This document shows positions 46,130-57,613 of a stretch of DNA of 64,000 nt, piece after piece. Origin of the DNA: Melanopsichium pennsylvanicum. Its lineage: Eukaryota; Basidiomycota; Ustilaginomycetes; Ustilaginales. Position 1 is the first letter of the stretch. Every line of letters starts with the position of its first letter. The notes beneath the pieces were generated by a model, which worked only from the letters and a program-made list of their open reading frames with translations, did not search any database and had not been told where the DNA came from. The position numbers and the translations under genes are program-made. The DNA lies in NCBI GenBank assembly GCA_900208305.1, contig OAPG01000005.1, forward strand, positions 372,001 through 436,000, given 5' to 3'.

Positions 46130-48087
46130 CTGTGGACGTCAAGAATGAACGCGATTGAGAGTTGGAATGATGAAAATCTGCATGACTGCTCATGTGGCCG
46201 AAATAACGTGCAGTGGCAGACCATTTAACGACGATGTGTGCGAGCTAGCGAGGTTTTGAGTTTGTTCTTTGAACAAAATCGAATGTCTCTCGTGTTATCC
46301 GATTGCGAGATGGAAGATCACAAATAAATCATCTGTGAAATTCTGTCCACCAGACTATGATCGCTGAAGAGATATCGTTTGTCTTGACGTCGTCTTCCTG
46401 AAACAAGGAGCAGCTACATTCGAGATTTTGCATCTATCCTGTTCAATACGTATTCTGATGGCGAAGGGCGCTTCTGTCTTGTCGTCCATTGTGCGATCGA
46501 AGATTCTCTGACATATTCCGTCGATAACTAGCACGTATTTGAATGAATTTCGGAAACCTTCGTATTTGTGCGATCCACTTGGCCAGGCTGATCTCCACCA
46601 ACAGTGTTTGCGCCTACATGCTTTCCGCTACTGCTCCTTTCGCGAAATATGTGTACGACTGATGAGGGCATGTTTATGCCCGAGCTTCTCTAGTGTTCTA
46701 TAGGTCATTACAGGCCGTATTTATCTGATGTGCTTAGTGACGAGGTCGAAATGTCGGCTCTGGTGGAGCTGCTGCGTGTTGGTGTTCATATCGTTCGTCT
46801 TTAGATGCTGCCTGTGTCGAGCGTCCATTATGCTTCGGTTGATGGCACAACTTCCCATTTTGATGACTGTCTTGACGTGGTGGAGAAATGGTGAACGTAG
46901 ACGAGACAGTGATAGCGGCGACGAGGTTTGCGAGACTCACAATTACACTGCTCACACACAGGCCCTGGCTTGGCTCACCACCTGCAAACTGCTGTATTGT
47001 ATGCAAAGAGGGACGAAGACCTAGCGATGTATCTTCTTGATGACCTGGAGAACACATGATCTGGTGCAATTACGAGCTTGATCTGGCGTAAATTTACTAT
47101 ATAGTACAGTATATACAATGCATGGCTATGAATCGCGAAAGTGCTCTGGTGTGATCACGAAAGCAATTGACAAAGAGAGTACCTTCCAAATCACCTGCAG
47201 GCGAAGCTAGCCTTTCATCCTTCAGCCTTATTCTGCGACCAATTTCATTCGCGAATACACACAATCAAGGTCAATCCGTTGCAATTGGTCTCTGCGTGCG
47301 ACGAATCGTGTGAGTGGGAGAATGGAAAGAGTTGATTTAAATGAAAAGTGAGCGGTGAGGTAAGGTTATGAGTATGAGTGGGGAATAAAGGCAAAGAAAT
47401 GCTGATTTGCCGAAATGAATTTGTACTGCAGCCGTGGATCGAGCAAGATTTGTTGGACTTGAACGGGCAAAATGGTCCAAGGATAAGATCAAGTCTTCGA
47501 AATTACGTAGTCCGACGCGTAGCGACGACAGCGATAAGCCATGGCACGACGGTCTTTGCCATCATCGTGAGGGTTGTGGTGTTTGTGAGACAAGCCTGCG
47601 CCAGGAGCACCAGCGTGTGTCCCCACAGTCCACCTGACATCAAACCTTCACTGTTGAGCAGAATTCGGTCAGACTCGGAGTCTGCGATAATGTGAGACTC
47701 ACAAGCGTTAGCATGCCCGAGCATGCCTGGTGGGTCCTCGTAAAACCCACAATCTTTCATCGCGGGACCAACCAATACCGTGAGAACCAACAAAACTTAG
47801 ACAAAGCACTGCTGACTTTCTACGGTGGGAATGTGCAGCTTTTAAACCACCATACCGTGGAGCTAGTGGGCAATCAACGGCCTTCAGAAGTTTTGGCGGC
47901 AAGGTGGGCTGCCAATCGAGACCGTCTTCGGACTTTCTTCGGTCATTGTGGCTGGGTATCGCTGAAAATCTCACGATATTTACAGACGTCATGAATGTAT
48001 AAAAGTGCACATGTTGGACGGGACTGCAACCGTTCTCTCACCACTTCCTCAGTCACAGTATCCTGATATCTAAAGCCAGACCTACTG
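46130..48087. other. Gene-poor region before the secreted-protein gene
   Basis: About 2 kb with no supported gene. Several frames of 60-100 codons occur on both strands (for example 46728-47024 and 47503-47793), but none shows a family, signal peptide or splice structure I can defend. It may contain more decayed duplicates. The last 90 bp are the promoter and leader of the gene at 48100. Confidence 0.45.
47998..48005 (+). promoter_or_regulatory. TATA box of the secreted-protein gene
   Basis: TATAAAAG lies 95 bp before the ATG at 48100, a good position for a fungal TATA-driven, inducible gene. Confidence 0.6.
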
Positions 48088-48099
48088 TTGACGATCATT

Positions 48100-49335
48100 A
48101 TGTGGTTCCGGCCTCTACTTGCAGTCTCTCTCGGACTACTCATTGCAGCCATTTCAGTTCAGGCGCAAGATCGGCCAACATCTGCCGTAGCCTTTGTTGA
48201 CGTCAAGTTTGATGACAAGGCCGCTATTTGGTCTTTGTTGCTCGACCCGAGGTACAGTAAGGTCGTTGCGATCACCTCAGGCATCGAAAACCACGGCAAA
48301 GCGGCATCGGAGTTGGAGCAATACCTGGAACGTCAAAACGCCATGCCCAATGTCAAGAAAGTCGATCTTGACAAGATCCAGATATTCAGAGGAACCAATC
48401 CTTTTGGGGAAGAGGCCCCACACGAGCATTGGTGGAATAACAACGGTGAAGCAACGAAGCCCGAAGCGAGCGAGGCTGCACTGGGCAGTGCTTTGCGCGG
48501 GCACAAAGTCAGAGTCTTCCAGCTGGCGCCTACTAATCTGGAACAAGTTCAAGAATTGATTAATGCTGCCGAGCCTGGCTCAATTGACAGCTACATGATG
48601 TTGCGTGGTTATAATAGCAAGCAGTCCACCACGGACAGGCATACCTACTTTTATCAAAACCTGCGGGGGTGGTTGAGGCAGAACAACCCTGAAGCCGAAT
48701 TGTTCATCACATCCTCCCACGAAAGTTATGTAGACAAGCAAGGAGGCAAGCAATATATCGAGCAGATCAAGCCCATATTCCCTGAGGAAGATCTCGAGCA
48801 GGCAGTCAAGGATCCATTCTGGTCCAAGCAATTACTGAGAGCCTACCGAGAGGCATTGACAGACCGGCCGTTTACGATAAAAAATCGCGTACCGGGTCCC
48901 GAAGAGCTTGACGACCTTATCTATCACGCTAGGGTGAATCCAGAGAGTATTCAGGGTAAAAAATGGCGCAAATCTATTACGAAGTATGTTCAAGAAGTAC
49001 TTCACCGCAATTCCGACAATCCAAATAAATCTATAGTTCTTAGGAGGTTTCGACAGACGTTCCTGCCCGAATTTACGCAAGCACCGACGTTGGAAGTTGC
49101 GGATGCTAATCATATGGCCGCATTCCATCGTAACCTCGATGTTCGGAACACTGGCCATGTCTCAGATATGTACTGGGACCGGGTTAGATATCCAGATGGC
49201 CCGCACGACAGGAACGCGATCGTACACTTCGAGGAAGCGACGTCAGACGGTGACACTCATGGAATGCTGCTTAGAGGTGCTGATAGAAACAAAGACCTGC
49301 AGTATATCAAGAATCTAGCAGGTTTGCTCCGATAG
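48100..49335 (+). CDS. Secreted protein, possibly of nucleoside-hydrolase fold
   Basis: 411 residues from ATG 48100; the frame extends four codons upstream to a TTG. A signal peptide (MWFRPLLAVSLGLLIAAISV, cleavage near AQA) is clear. The mature N-terminus reads FVDVKFDDKAAIWSLLLDP, then VVAITSGIENHGKA. This resembles the nucleoside-hydrolase opening, in which a D..DD calcium loop, a helix and a strand ending in a GN-type Asn follow each other. One of the family's loop Asp residues is absent, so catalysis is doubtful. The C-terminal half (HMAAFHRNLDVRNTGHVSDMYW) is unfamiliar. It is Cys-free, with a good TATA box. A secreted, host-facing role is inferred from the signal peptide and neighbourhood. 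Confidence 0.65.
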   Translation: MWFRPLLAVSLGLLIAAISVQAQDRPTSAVAFVDVKFDDKAAIWSLLLDPRYSKVVAITSGIENHGKAASELEQYLERQNAMPNVKKVDLDKIQIFRGTNPFGEEAPHEHWWNNNGEATKPEASEAALGSALRGHKVRVFQLAPTNLEQVQELINAAEPGSIDSYMMLRGYNSKQSTTDRHTYFYQNLRGWLRQNNPEAELFITSSHESYVDKQGGKQYIEQIKPIFPEEDLEQAVKDPFWSKQLLRAYREALTDRPFTIKNRVPGPEELDDLIYHARVNPESIQGKKWRKSITKYVQEVLHRNSDNPNKSIVLRRFRQTFLPEFTQAPTLEVADANHMAAFHRNLDVRNTGHVSDMYWDRVRYPDGPHDRNAIVHFEEATSDGDTHGMLLRGADRNKDLQYIKNLAGLLR

Positions 49336-51588
49336 AAGACGCCTCATGACATAATGTAGATGTCTGCATCTCCTGCCTCTTGAGCAGCCTCTTCGTCGAG
49401 TTGAATCGGGCTGCCACATTTCATCTCACCCCCGATGTCCTTGCATTTCAATCCTCTCACGTCAAAGAAATAACTATCCGTGTGGTAGTGGATCAAAGTA
49501 TCGGTTTTTTGTTAAAGCACATCTAACTTGACTGTGCCTGTTGCGTCATGTTCCCTGAATATAGAGCCAGCTTGTTTTCTCTTCATGTCGAACACGGAAG
49601 CCATTCCGTTTTGCGAAGTTGGTGAACAAGTATCGTGCATGCGTGTGTGACACGGTGAAACGCCGATTGACGAGAAAAAAATGACCCAAATCGTACTTTA
49701 CGGATACCGTGGGACCAGGTTGTAACAACATGATGAGTTTGTTTAGCGGGAAGATCATGGAAACCAGAACGACCGTGGCACGGTTCCATCAGACGGCCGT
49801 TGCTCGCCCACTCCACCATGCTTCCCGGAACGGGAAATCATATTGTGGGCTTCAGCGATGCTAGCCACTGTAATCTAGAAGATGAAAAGGCCACATCCGG
49901 ACGACAAAATATCATATACTGTTGCTGATGAGTTGAAGGGCAGATCTCTCCGATGAATTAGCTTCGCACAGCGACTGAGCCAGCTTTCAATTGGGCGTCG
50001 CCTTGGAAAATGCGAATCGATTCCAGCCCTCTGAGACAATTCTACCGAAATTTACGATTGGTTACACAGAATCTGGCGTTGATGTTCGATTACCGGTGAG
50101 AGTCTCGAGAATCTACGGACGGCGCTGCATCTCTTAGGTGTCGCCACGCGTTGTCACCAGTGTTGTAAACGTCGACTAGCCTGCCCTCTCCTTGCTCTTT
50201 TCCGCGGACCACGTGAGCGGCTTGCTATACATATACAGTACTGTAGGTGTACTGTACGATAGGTGTACCGTAGTGAAAAGGACCAACTTGGAAGCAGGGC
50301 GAAATACCGCGAGAGTTCTCAGCATTCCAAACGAAGTCGCTACCGGTGCCGAATGTGATCAAAGCAGGCTGTGACTGTCAAATAGATCACCTCAGAGTGG
50401 GATGCGGTGTCTTTCCAAAGATTGACCAGAAATTCTGGCCCAATACAACGCTTGGCAAGGACAGGCGAAAGGGATCGATTCTATGATTTGAGCTCGATAG
50501 TGTGCTGTCTTGAATTGCAGACCGAGTTGTAGGGCAACAAGAAGACGAAGATCTCCTCGATGTTTGCTCGCATCCCTGTAACAACTACCTATGCCAAAGA
50601 GTGAACGTCGAAGCGCTAGACAATGGCTTTAGTGGTTGTTTGGCAGCAAGGTCTGGTTTGCCACGATCAGAGCTCTCACGTGCTCTTGATAAGATGGGAG
50701 GGAGTACGTACATCTGTGGTGCTTGCTAGGCAGCTCGTCGCGAAAAGGAGCACGAAACGATTTTGAGTTGCATTCGCGGCCCGCTTTGAAATTCAAAATC
50801 TTGAGAAGAACAAAAGCACGTCTGTCTGCACCTCGCACAACCCGCATGCTCATACTGATTGCGGGCGAAAACCACGCTGTGAAAAGGACAGCAGCAGCAT
50901 ATATTTTGTGCAGTACAGTCGCACGTGTTTTTGCTGGCCTAGCCTCAGATCTGAGATTTTAAAAATTTAATATTTTTTTTTAATATTTTTTTTGGCGTTC
51001 CGTCATACACCGACAAACCAATCTGTAGCAAAATTGTACACACTTACAGGTTGCTGATTGAGAAATCGCTCTGATCGCACCTCAGTCACTCTTGATCGGC
51101 TTGTCCGTTGTCTAGCTTTTTCATCTTTAGCATACAAGCACAACCCTTTTCCTGGTCGGGGGCCATCCGACGTTTCTGGTCTACGAGCTCCTTCATCACT
51201 ATAACACTGTCACCATCTCGTCTTAATCCCCCACAACTCTATTAGCAGAGTTTCCTTTGTCACCTCTCGGAGCAGATCCGACACCGCTAGAGCATAGCAA
51301 CTCTCAACGCATTTCCCTCGGATTAGCAACAACTCATTCGTTCACACCAACAACATTCATCTTTCATCGACCTACCATCGCTTCTACTCAGCCTCGATCA
51401 CCGCTCAGCTCATCGTTTCGGATCTTGATTCCCTTCGCATTTCGTCATCATCGGCCAGTAATTTAGATACATCATGTGTAGTTTTCGATGACCTTGGAAG
51501 CTGACCCTTTCGGCAGCACCATCAATCAGAATCATCTTCAGCAAGCACAAGACGCATATAGCACGAAACTGATCTCCTTATCGCCAAT
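49336..51588. other. Long intergenic region with TRK1 promoter and leader
   Basis: 2.25 kb without a supported gene. It contains CTGTA-like strings near 50232-50270 and an A/T run (TTTAATATTTTTTTTTAATA) at 50960-50995. A pyrimidine-rich stretch from about 51080 to 51470 looks like a TRK1 promoter/leader. Two upstream reading frames close to the TRK1 start are listed separately. Confidence 0.5.
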
Positions 51589-51604
51589 ATGCTCCGACAC
51601 GTAA
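51474..51604 (+). promoter_or_regulatory. Two upstream ORFs at the TRK1 start
   Basis: A five-codon uORF (51474-51491) ends in an ATGA overlap with the ATG of a 38-codon uORF (51488-51604). The second extends past the TRK1 ATG at 51589 in another frame. If both are in the mRNA they should depress TRK1 initiation. An intron in the leader is not excluded. Confidence 0.5.
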
Positions 51605-54600
51605 GCTCCAACAAGCAACTCACTGCCGTCCGCGCCAAGCTCCAATACATGGCAAAATGGTGCGGAAAGCATCTCAACTTCTTTCGAGTTCACGTACTCG
51701 TCTTCACATTCACTCCGCTCATTGCTGCCGCCATCTTCTACGCTTGCAATGGCGAGAATCACATCAAATTCATCGACTCGCTCTTTGTCTGCGTCTCGGC
51801 CATGACCGTCACCGGTCTGGTCACCATCAACATCAGCACCGCCAATGGAGGTCAACAGGCCATTCTCTTCATCCTCATGTGCATCGGCAACATCTCGGCC
51901 GTCAGTGTCACCATGATCTGGATCCGCAGAAGCTTTTTCCGCAAAAAATTTGATCATGTCGTCCGCCGAAGTGCAAAAGTACGCAAGCGCATGCACGATG
52001 TGGAGGAGCAGGAGCGTAGAGAGCGAAGACGCAACATTGCCAAATTACAACGTATGGTCGGCCTAAAGTCCTCCGACAGCGCAACTACCATGAGCGACAC
52101 TGAACTAGACCGCACCGATTCCAGCTCCAGCGATCATATCGAGCTTCGTCGCATCGATAAGAACAAGCAAAAGACCAAGAACAGACGCGGACCGCTACGA
52201 GCAGACATGATCCGTCGTATCGATGGTCCTGCTTTCCTAATCAACTCGGCAGGTGATCCCTCCAACACAATCCCCGAGCAGCAGGCAGCCCTCGTGTACA
52301 GCGGGGCTGGCGCATCCGTCACACGTGAGCCAGATCGGATCGGGTCACCTCGATTAGTCTCGGCTCAACCAGGTGTCGGTATCCTCACAATGGATCGAGA
52401 TCGCCAGCCGTCCGTCACAACGGATGAACACCATCAGCAGCCGAGCATCCGCATCTCGCTCCCACACGACACTGATGCTGACCGTGATGCAGAAACGAGC
52501 CCTTTAGATCAGCCTCCGCGCAGAAGGCTTTCGATCCCGCGCTTCGATCGTTGTCATGATCCTGATGCTGACTCGGACGAAGAAGAGGCTGTGGTCGACG
52601 GAGAGGACGATGCAAAGATGCAACAAATGCCGCGCTCGCAACCCCTCCACGCACGATTTCCCGATCACCACATCCCAGGACGTGGCAGGCGAGTTTCAGA
52701 CCCGCCTCAGTCTCACGTCCGCCGCGGATCCGACACTGGCCTCGCCAACACCTATGCGACGCAAGAGAAGGTAGACATGTTTCCGCGTTCGCAAACCGTC
52801 GAATTTGTCGTTCCCAGTGACTATCGATCTCCGTCCGATTCTCAGCAACGGGACTTGGGTTACACAACCGGCAACAACATCAGCGGGGCCGGCGGACTGC
52901 GTCAACGAAATACTACCATGGATCGCACCATTACTGGACGATCCTATGTGTCAGGTCGCCTCAGCAACGGAAAAATGGGCATCCCGCTCGCGCGTACTCA
53001 GACCTCGTCCAAACAACGCGGATTTGGAGGCTTCCCCACCCCGCTAGAGATTGCAAGTATGGCCATCAAAAAAGCCGTACCAGGAGTTCAGGAGAGATTC
53101 CAAAGAACAATGACCATGCCTCGCACTGCCACTTTCACTTCAATCCGTTCGGGAGGTGGTCTCCCTGAAGGCGGCACCAAGGCGGCGCCCTATCTCTCCT
53201 TCGATGCCACCGTCACCGGCAACTCGCGCTTCCATGCATTGACCGAAGCACAGCGAGACGAGCTCGGTGGTGTCGAATATCGTGCACTTGACTTGCTTGC
53301 AAAGCTGGTGCCAGCCTACTGGCTCATCGTCAACCTAACCATGGTCACCATGGTAGCCCCTTACATCAACAGCAGCGCCTTCACAAAGTATCGTGTCCCT
53401 TTCGATATGCAAGGAGCCGAGAAACCCAATTACACGTGGTTCTGGTTCTTCCAAGTGATCTCGGCATATTCCAACACGGGCATGTCATTGGTGGATACGA
53501 GCATGACGCAGATGCGAGATGCCTACTTTCTCTTAATCCCCATGGGGTTCCTCATTTTGGCAGGGAATACGGGATTCCCCATCCTATTGCGCTTCTTCAT
53601 TTGGATCATTTCGGTCTGCGTTCCGTCAACTTCAAGGATCTACGAAACGCTGAGGTTCTTGCTCGACCATCCGCGTCGTTGCTTTGTCTACCTCTTTCCT
53701 TCGAGTCAGACTTGGTTCCTGTTTTTTGTTCTCGTAATTTTCAACGTGACCGATTGGCTTGCTTTCCTGATTCTGGACATTGGCAATCCGGTCATTGAGC
53801 AGATCAAGCTCAATGTCCGCATCTTTGACGGCCTCTTCCAATCGATCGCTGTGCGTGCAGCCGGTTTCACCGTGGTCAGCTTGCTGGCTCTTGCACCAGC
53901 CGTGCAGTTCCTGTACGTCATTATGATGTATCTCTCCGCCTTCCCACTCGCCTTGTCGGTTCGGAGCACCAACGTGTACGAGGAGAAGTCGCTTGGAGTG
54001 TACGTCGACGAGCAGCCAACTGAGCCGGGTGTTGTTCCACAAGAGTCGAACGATGCCAAGGTATGGGGTTCTTTCCTAGCGTCGCATGCACGTCGACAAC
54101 TCGCTTTTGATATCTGGTGGCTCGGTTTTGCGCTCTGGCTCATCTGCATCATCGAACGCAACGACATTCAGGATGCCAGCTCCAACGGCTGGTTCACCAT
54201 CTTTAGCTGCCTGTTCGAGCTCACTTCTGCTTACGGAACCGTCGGACTCAGTCTGGGAACGCCGTACGACAATTTCAGTCTGTCGGGCCGATTCCATACG
54301 TTGTCCAAGCTGGTGGTGTGCGCGGTCATGATCCGTGGAAGACATCGTGGGTTGCCGGTTGCCATTGACAGGGCCATTCTGTTGCCGTCCGAACTGGAGG
54401 CGGAGGATATGTTGGATGATGATTTCTCGCATATTGATGATATGTGGGATCGGGACACTACGCTTTGTGTGGATCCTAATGCTCCGGTTGGGCCGGGAGC
54501 ACCGAGATCGTCTTTCAATGCTGTCGATCGACAGAGGAGTAACAGCAGTGGTAGCGGCGATGCAGTTGGAGAGAACAACGGAATGTCTTCTGTCAAACGC

Positions 54601-55149
54601 ACTGGTTCTGGGGTGTCGTTCGCTGTGAACCCGGCTGGTACTCGACGCAACAGCATGCCTATGGAACCGTTGTCGCCCAAGCATATGGCGGAAAATGGAT
54701 CGCACGAACCACGAAGGAGTTTCACTTTCACACTTCCTCCCAGCAGTTTGCCACTCCTCCACGGGTCGCCAACCACTGGAGCGGGTGGAGTGACAGGCCC
54801 AATGATGGTATCTTCGCCAGGACAGTTGACAGCGATTGACGAGATGCCGAGCGGGAATGGTGCTACACCTATGAGTGAGAGTAGGGCAGAATCGCCTTGT
54901 GGTGTAGGTCAGCCACCGAGTTTGCAAACCAACCCAAGCGCCAGTCCGAATCCAAGCACCAACAGCAGTGTAAAGGGAAAGGAAAAGGAAAAACAACATC
55001 GTCTCATTCATTCGACTACTTGTAGTGCTGCAGGAACATCAGAGGAGGAGTTCGAGGTACGACAGGGGAAGGAAGAAAGGGAGGTGGCACAGCATGTAGG
55101 ATGCTCCACTCCGGATGGCAAGCACGATCCAGTCACAGGTAACGAATGA
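51589..55149 (+). CDS. TRK1: TRK-type high-affinity potassium transporter
   Basis: 1186 residues, single exon. The family forms plasma-membrane K+ uptake transporters built from four M1-P-M2 units. All four filter glycine motifs are visible: MTVTGLVTIN (residue ~75), YSNTGMSLVD (~630), RAAGFTVVSL (~760) and AYGTVGLSLG (~885). The late RGRHRGLPVAIDRAILLP segment is a TRK signature. A hydrophilic Arg/Ser/Asp-rich cytoplasmic loop of some 400 residues separates the first and second units, as in yeast Trk1, and a long Ser/Pro-rich tail follows the last segment. Regulation may involve the two uORFs just upstream. Confident. Confidence 0.95.
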   Translation: MLRHVSSNKQLTAVRAKLQYMAKWCGKHLNFFRVHVLVFTFTPLIAAAIFYACNGENHIKFIDSLFVCVSAMTVTGLVTINISTANGGQQAILFILMCIGNISAVSVTMIWIRRSFFRKKFDHVVRRSAKVRKRMHDVEEQERRERRRNIAKLQRMVGLKSSDSATTMSDTELDRTDSSSSDHIELRRIDKNKQKTKNRRGPLRADMIRRIDGPAFLINSAGDPSNTIPEQQAALVYSGAGASVTREPDRIGSPRLVSAQPGVGILTMDRDRQPSVTTDEHHQQPSIRISLPHDTDADRDAETSPLDQPPRRRLSIPRFDRCHDPDADSDEEEAVVDGEDDAKMQQMPRSQPLHARFPDHHIPGRGRRVSDPPQSHVRRGSDTGLANTYATQEKVDMFPRSQTVEFVVPSDYRSPSDSQQRDLGYTTGNNISGAGGLRQRNTTMDRTITGRSYVSGRLSNGKMGIPLARTQTSSKQRGFGGFPTPLEIASMAIKKAVPGVQERFQRTMTMPRTATFTSIRSGGGLPEGGTKAAPYLSFDATVTGNSRFHALTEAQRDELGGVEYRALDLLAKLVPAYWLIVNLTMVTMVAPYINSSAFTKYRVPFDMQGAEKPNYTWFWFFQVISAYSNTGMSLVDTSMTQMRDAYFLLIPMGFLILAGNTGFPILLRFFIWIISVCVPSTSRIYETLRFLLDHPRRCFVYLFPSSQTWFLFFVLVIFNVTDWLAFLILDIGNPVIEQIKLNVRIFDGLFQSIAVRAAGFTVVSLLALAPAVQFLYVIMMYLSAFPLALSVRSTNVYEEKSLGVYVDEQPTEPGVVPQESNDAKVWGSFLASHARRQLAFDIWWLGFALWLICIIERNDIQDASSNGWFTIFSCLFELTSAYGTVGLSLGTPYDNFSLSGRFHTLSKLVVCAVMIRGRHRGLPVAIDRAILLPSELEAEDMLDDDFSHIDDMWDRDTTLCVDPNAPVGPGAPRSSFNAVDRQRSNSSGSGDAVGENNGMSSVKRTGSGVSFAVNPAGTRRNSMPMEPLSPKHMAENGSHEPRRSFTFTLPPSSLPLLHGSPTTGAGGVTGPMMVSSPGQLTAIDEMPSGNGATPMSESRAESPCGVGQPPSLQTNPSASPNPSTNSSVKGKEKEKQHRLIHSTTCSAAGTSEEEFEVRQGKEEREVAQHVGCSTPDGKHDPVTGNE

Positions 55150-55192
55150 AGATGAGAGATGGCTCTTTTTGGAAGTAGACTTTTGGAAATGG

Positions 55193-55194
<2 letters not shown>

Positions 55195-55241
<47 letters not shown>
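55195..55241 (+). repeat. Poly(T) homopolymer
   Basis: A run of about 47 T residues in the TRK1 3' region. The length may be unreliable in an assembly. Confidence 0.85.
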
Positions 55242-55243
<2 letters not shown>

Positions 55244-55659
55244 CAATATGACCTTGACTTTGTTGTCTCTATTGAATTTCCTTGAGTTTCATGTTCCACC
55301 AAAGACTTGTGCTTGTGTGTACGTTGATATGTGTCACTTTGTTCCATGTTGGGGTGTGAGAACTGTTTAGAGAGAGGGGGGCGAGAAGCTGTTTAATTCC
55401 AATTTTGAAAAGATGGCTTTGCTGTGGTTAGGGTTGTATGAGTAGTCAATTAGAAAAATGCTTATATTCGAAACCAGAGAGAAATAGATGCTAAAAGTAC
55501 AGAGTAACAAAAGGGAGATGAAGGAGGTGCAAAGGGCCTTAAAAAAAAACCCCCAAAAGGAGAGAAATAAAGGACACTCTGTAAAGAATGGGGATGAAAG
55601 AAAGGAAGATGTGGGAATGTGTGAAAGGAGGGGATGTGAAGAAAGAAAAAAAGAATTGA

Positions 55660-56346
55660 TTACGCCTCTTTCTTGACCTTTTTATTCTTCTTATCCTTCT
55701 TGCTCTTTTTGGTAGGAGACAAAGATGAGTCTTGCGAGAGATTGTTGTTGTTCATGGAATTTTGTGTCAAACTATCGTCAAAGGTGGGGGTTTGTGCTTG
55801 TACCAATTCATGATTCTTTGAAAACGATTCCTTTCCTTGTCCATCACCGGTACTTTCTAGGATTTCTGCTGGAATTTCCATTTCTACTTCCATCGCTTCA
55901 GCTTCGAGAGTTGTTTCGTCATTGTCATCGTCTGAAAAGGTGGTATGTGCACCACCGCCATTACTACCAGCAATAGCAGTCGCACTGCCAGCTTTACCCA
56001 AATCCAACGATGGAGTATAGCTGGAAGAAGATATGGTGTTGTTCCCGTTGAAGCTCGAGATGAGATCAGAGAATGCGGCATAATCAATCTTACCCTGCAA
56101 GCCGTTCATGAGTCGAGTGAGTTGAGCAGCAACAACACCACCTGTGGAACCAGAAGCAGAGGCGGTAGCAGCATCGCCATCAAGGTTGGACGAGGCTGCA
56201 GCTGCGGCAGCTGCATTGTGGGTACCTGTACGTGCTGCGTATGCGGTCAAGAATGACGAAATGGAATCGGATACATGGAAATGTTCCATAGGTACGGGAT
56301 CATGGGCTAATTGTAGCCTTAAAGGTAAAGGAAGCGCTGGTTCCAT
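55660..56346 (-). CDS. Unknown protein with lysine-rich C-terminal tail
   Basis: 228 residues from an ATG. The N-terminus (LPLPLRLQLAHDPVPMEHFH) and two short helical segments (SISSFLTAYAART and AQLTRLMNGLQGKIDYAAF) are the only ordered-looking parts. The centre is Ala/Ser/Gly-rich and then acidic. The tail KKSKKDKKNKKVKKEA is strongly basic, as often seen in nucleolar or chromatin proteins. I do not recognise a family. It is divergent from GDT1. Codon use and the length of the clean frame support a real gene. Confidence 0.6.
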   Translation of the reverse strand: MEPALPLPLRLQLAHDPVPMEHFHVSDSISSFLTAYAARTGTHNAAAAAAASSNLDGDAATASASGSTGGVVAAQLTRLMNGLQGKIDYAAFSDLISSFNGNNTISSSSYTPSLDLGKAGSATAIAGSNGGGAHTTFSDDDNDETTLEAEAMEVEMEIPAEILESTGDGQGKESFSKNHELVQAQTPTFDDSLTQNSMNNNNLSQDSSLSPTKKSKKDKKNKKVKKEA

Positions 56347-57125
56347 TGTGTTGACTTTTGCTTTCTCGCTGTTTCAATCAAGAGAGGAAGAGACTCAAAG
56401 GGGAATGGCGAATGTTGGAGTTTGTTGCGTTTTGCGAATCGATTATTGTCGAAATCGAGATTTCAAGAGGACGTATGGGTGTGTATATGCATGTGTATAT
56501 GTAGCGAGCGAGGGTGTTGGAAGAAGGAAGAATTCCAAGCAGAAAGCAGGCCGAGGCAAAATTCTCACAAGACTACTTAATGCTCACAAGTTAAGCCGAG
56601 ATCCGTGAAAATAGATATTATTAAATTGATTCGTAATCCTGACTTGGTTGCGAACAAATTTGAGTGGGTTACTTTCGATGGGCTCATCTTCTGGAAGCAA
56701 AAGTTACAGCCCAAACGCACCAAAAAAACAAGGGTCCTTCCTATGCTGATACTGCATGTCATGTGCTTCCAACGCTGACGTTGACTTTGTGACACGCGAA
56801 ATGGTGGCTGTAAAGAATATCACATGTGTCAGAGTACTCCCAAAGTGAAATTCAACACACACTCCCTCGTTCTCTCTCTCGACCACATTGAGCACCCATC
56901 TCACCAACACCGCCATCAACAACATCACCTCTACATATCATACATAGCACCATCAAACCGTGCTCGTTCCGCATACGTAACCCCCTTTTCATCACGCCAA
57001 GTTAACCCATTCATTTCAATACACACACCGACCCACGTATCCTTCTCACCTAACACGCACAAGTCACCCTGTTTTCTCCCAACACAGCTCAACAACGCAA
57101 ACCTAGCTAGTGTGGTTCTCTAAAC
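56347..57125. promoter_or_regulatory. Divergent promoter, unknown basic protein / GDT1
   Basis: 780 bp between divergent ATGs. The GDT1-proximal half (56850-57120) is C/A-rich leader-like sequence. No specific elements can be named. Confidence 0.5.
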
Positions 57126-57545
57126 ATGGAGGTGGTAGCAAATGCCGCCACCAATGCCGGTGCGGCAACAAACACTGCTCAAACAATCGACCTATCCATG
57201 CTCATGGGTGGTACAGAATCAGCTTCCATCCCATCCAACTTTGCTGGTTATAGTGCAGCTTTGGCACTCACAGAAGCATGGAATAACGACCCTAGAGCTT
57301 TGTATTCCAGCTTCATGATGATCATCGTAAGTGCACTCACACATCCTGCTTTAGCCACCATTCCATACCAGTCGCTCTGAGACAGAGCGCGCCACTTTTC
57401 CACGGTATGATTCGAGAATGGGAAGCATCCTCATTTGTTGTGTGGCACAGCTTGCTCACGTCCATTCGAATCTTTCTTCTATATTTCCATTTTTGCTACT
57501 TAATCTTGATCCGGTTTCCGATTCCATATGCCATTCGAATCTTGC

Positions 57546-57613
<68 letters not shown>

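Noticed and set aside
47503..47793. 96-codon minus-strand frame and an overlapping His/Arg-rich frame
   Set aside because: Protein-like composition in one frame for about 50 codons, but no start, signal peptide or usable splice site; possibly another decayed duplicate, not supportable.
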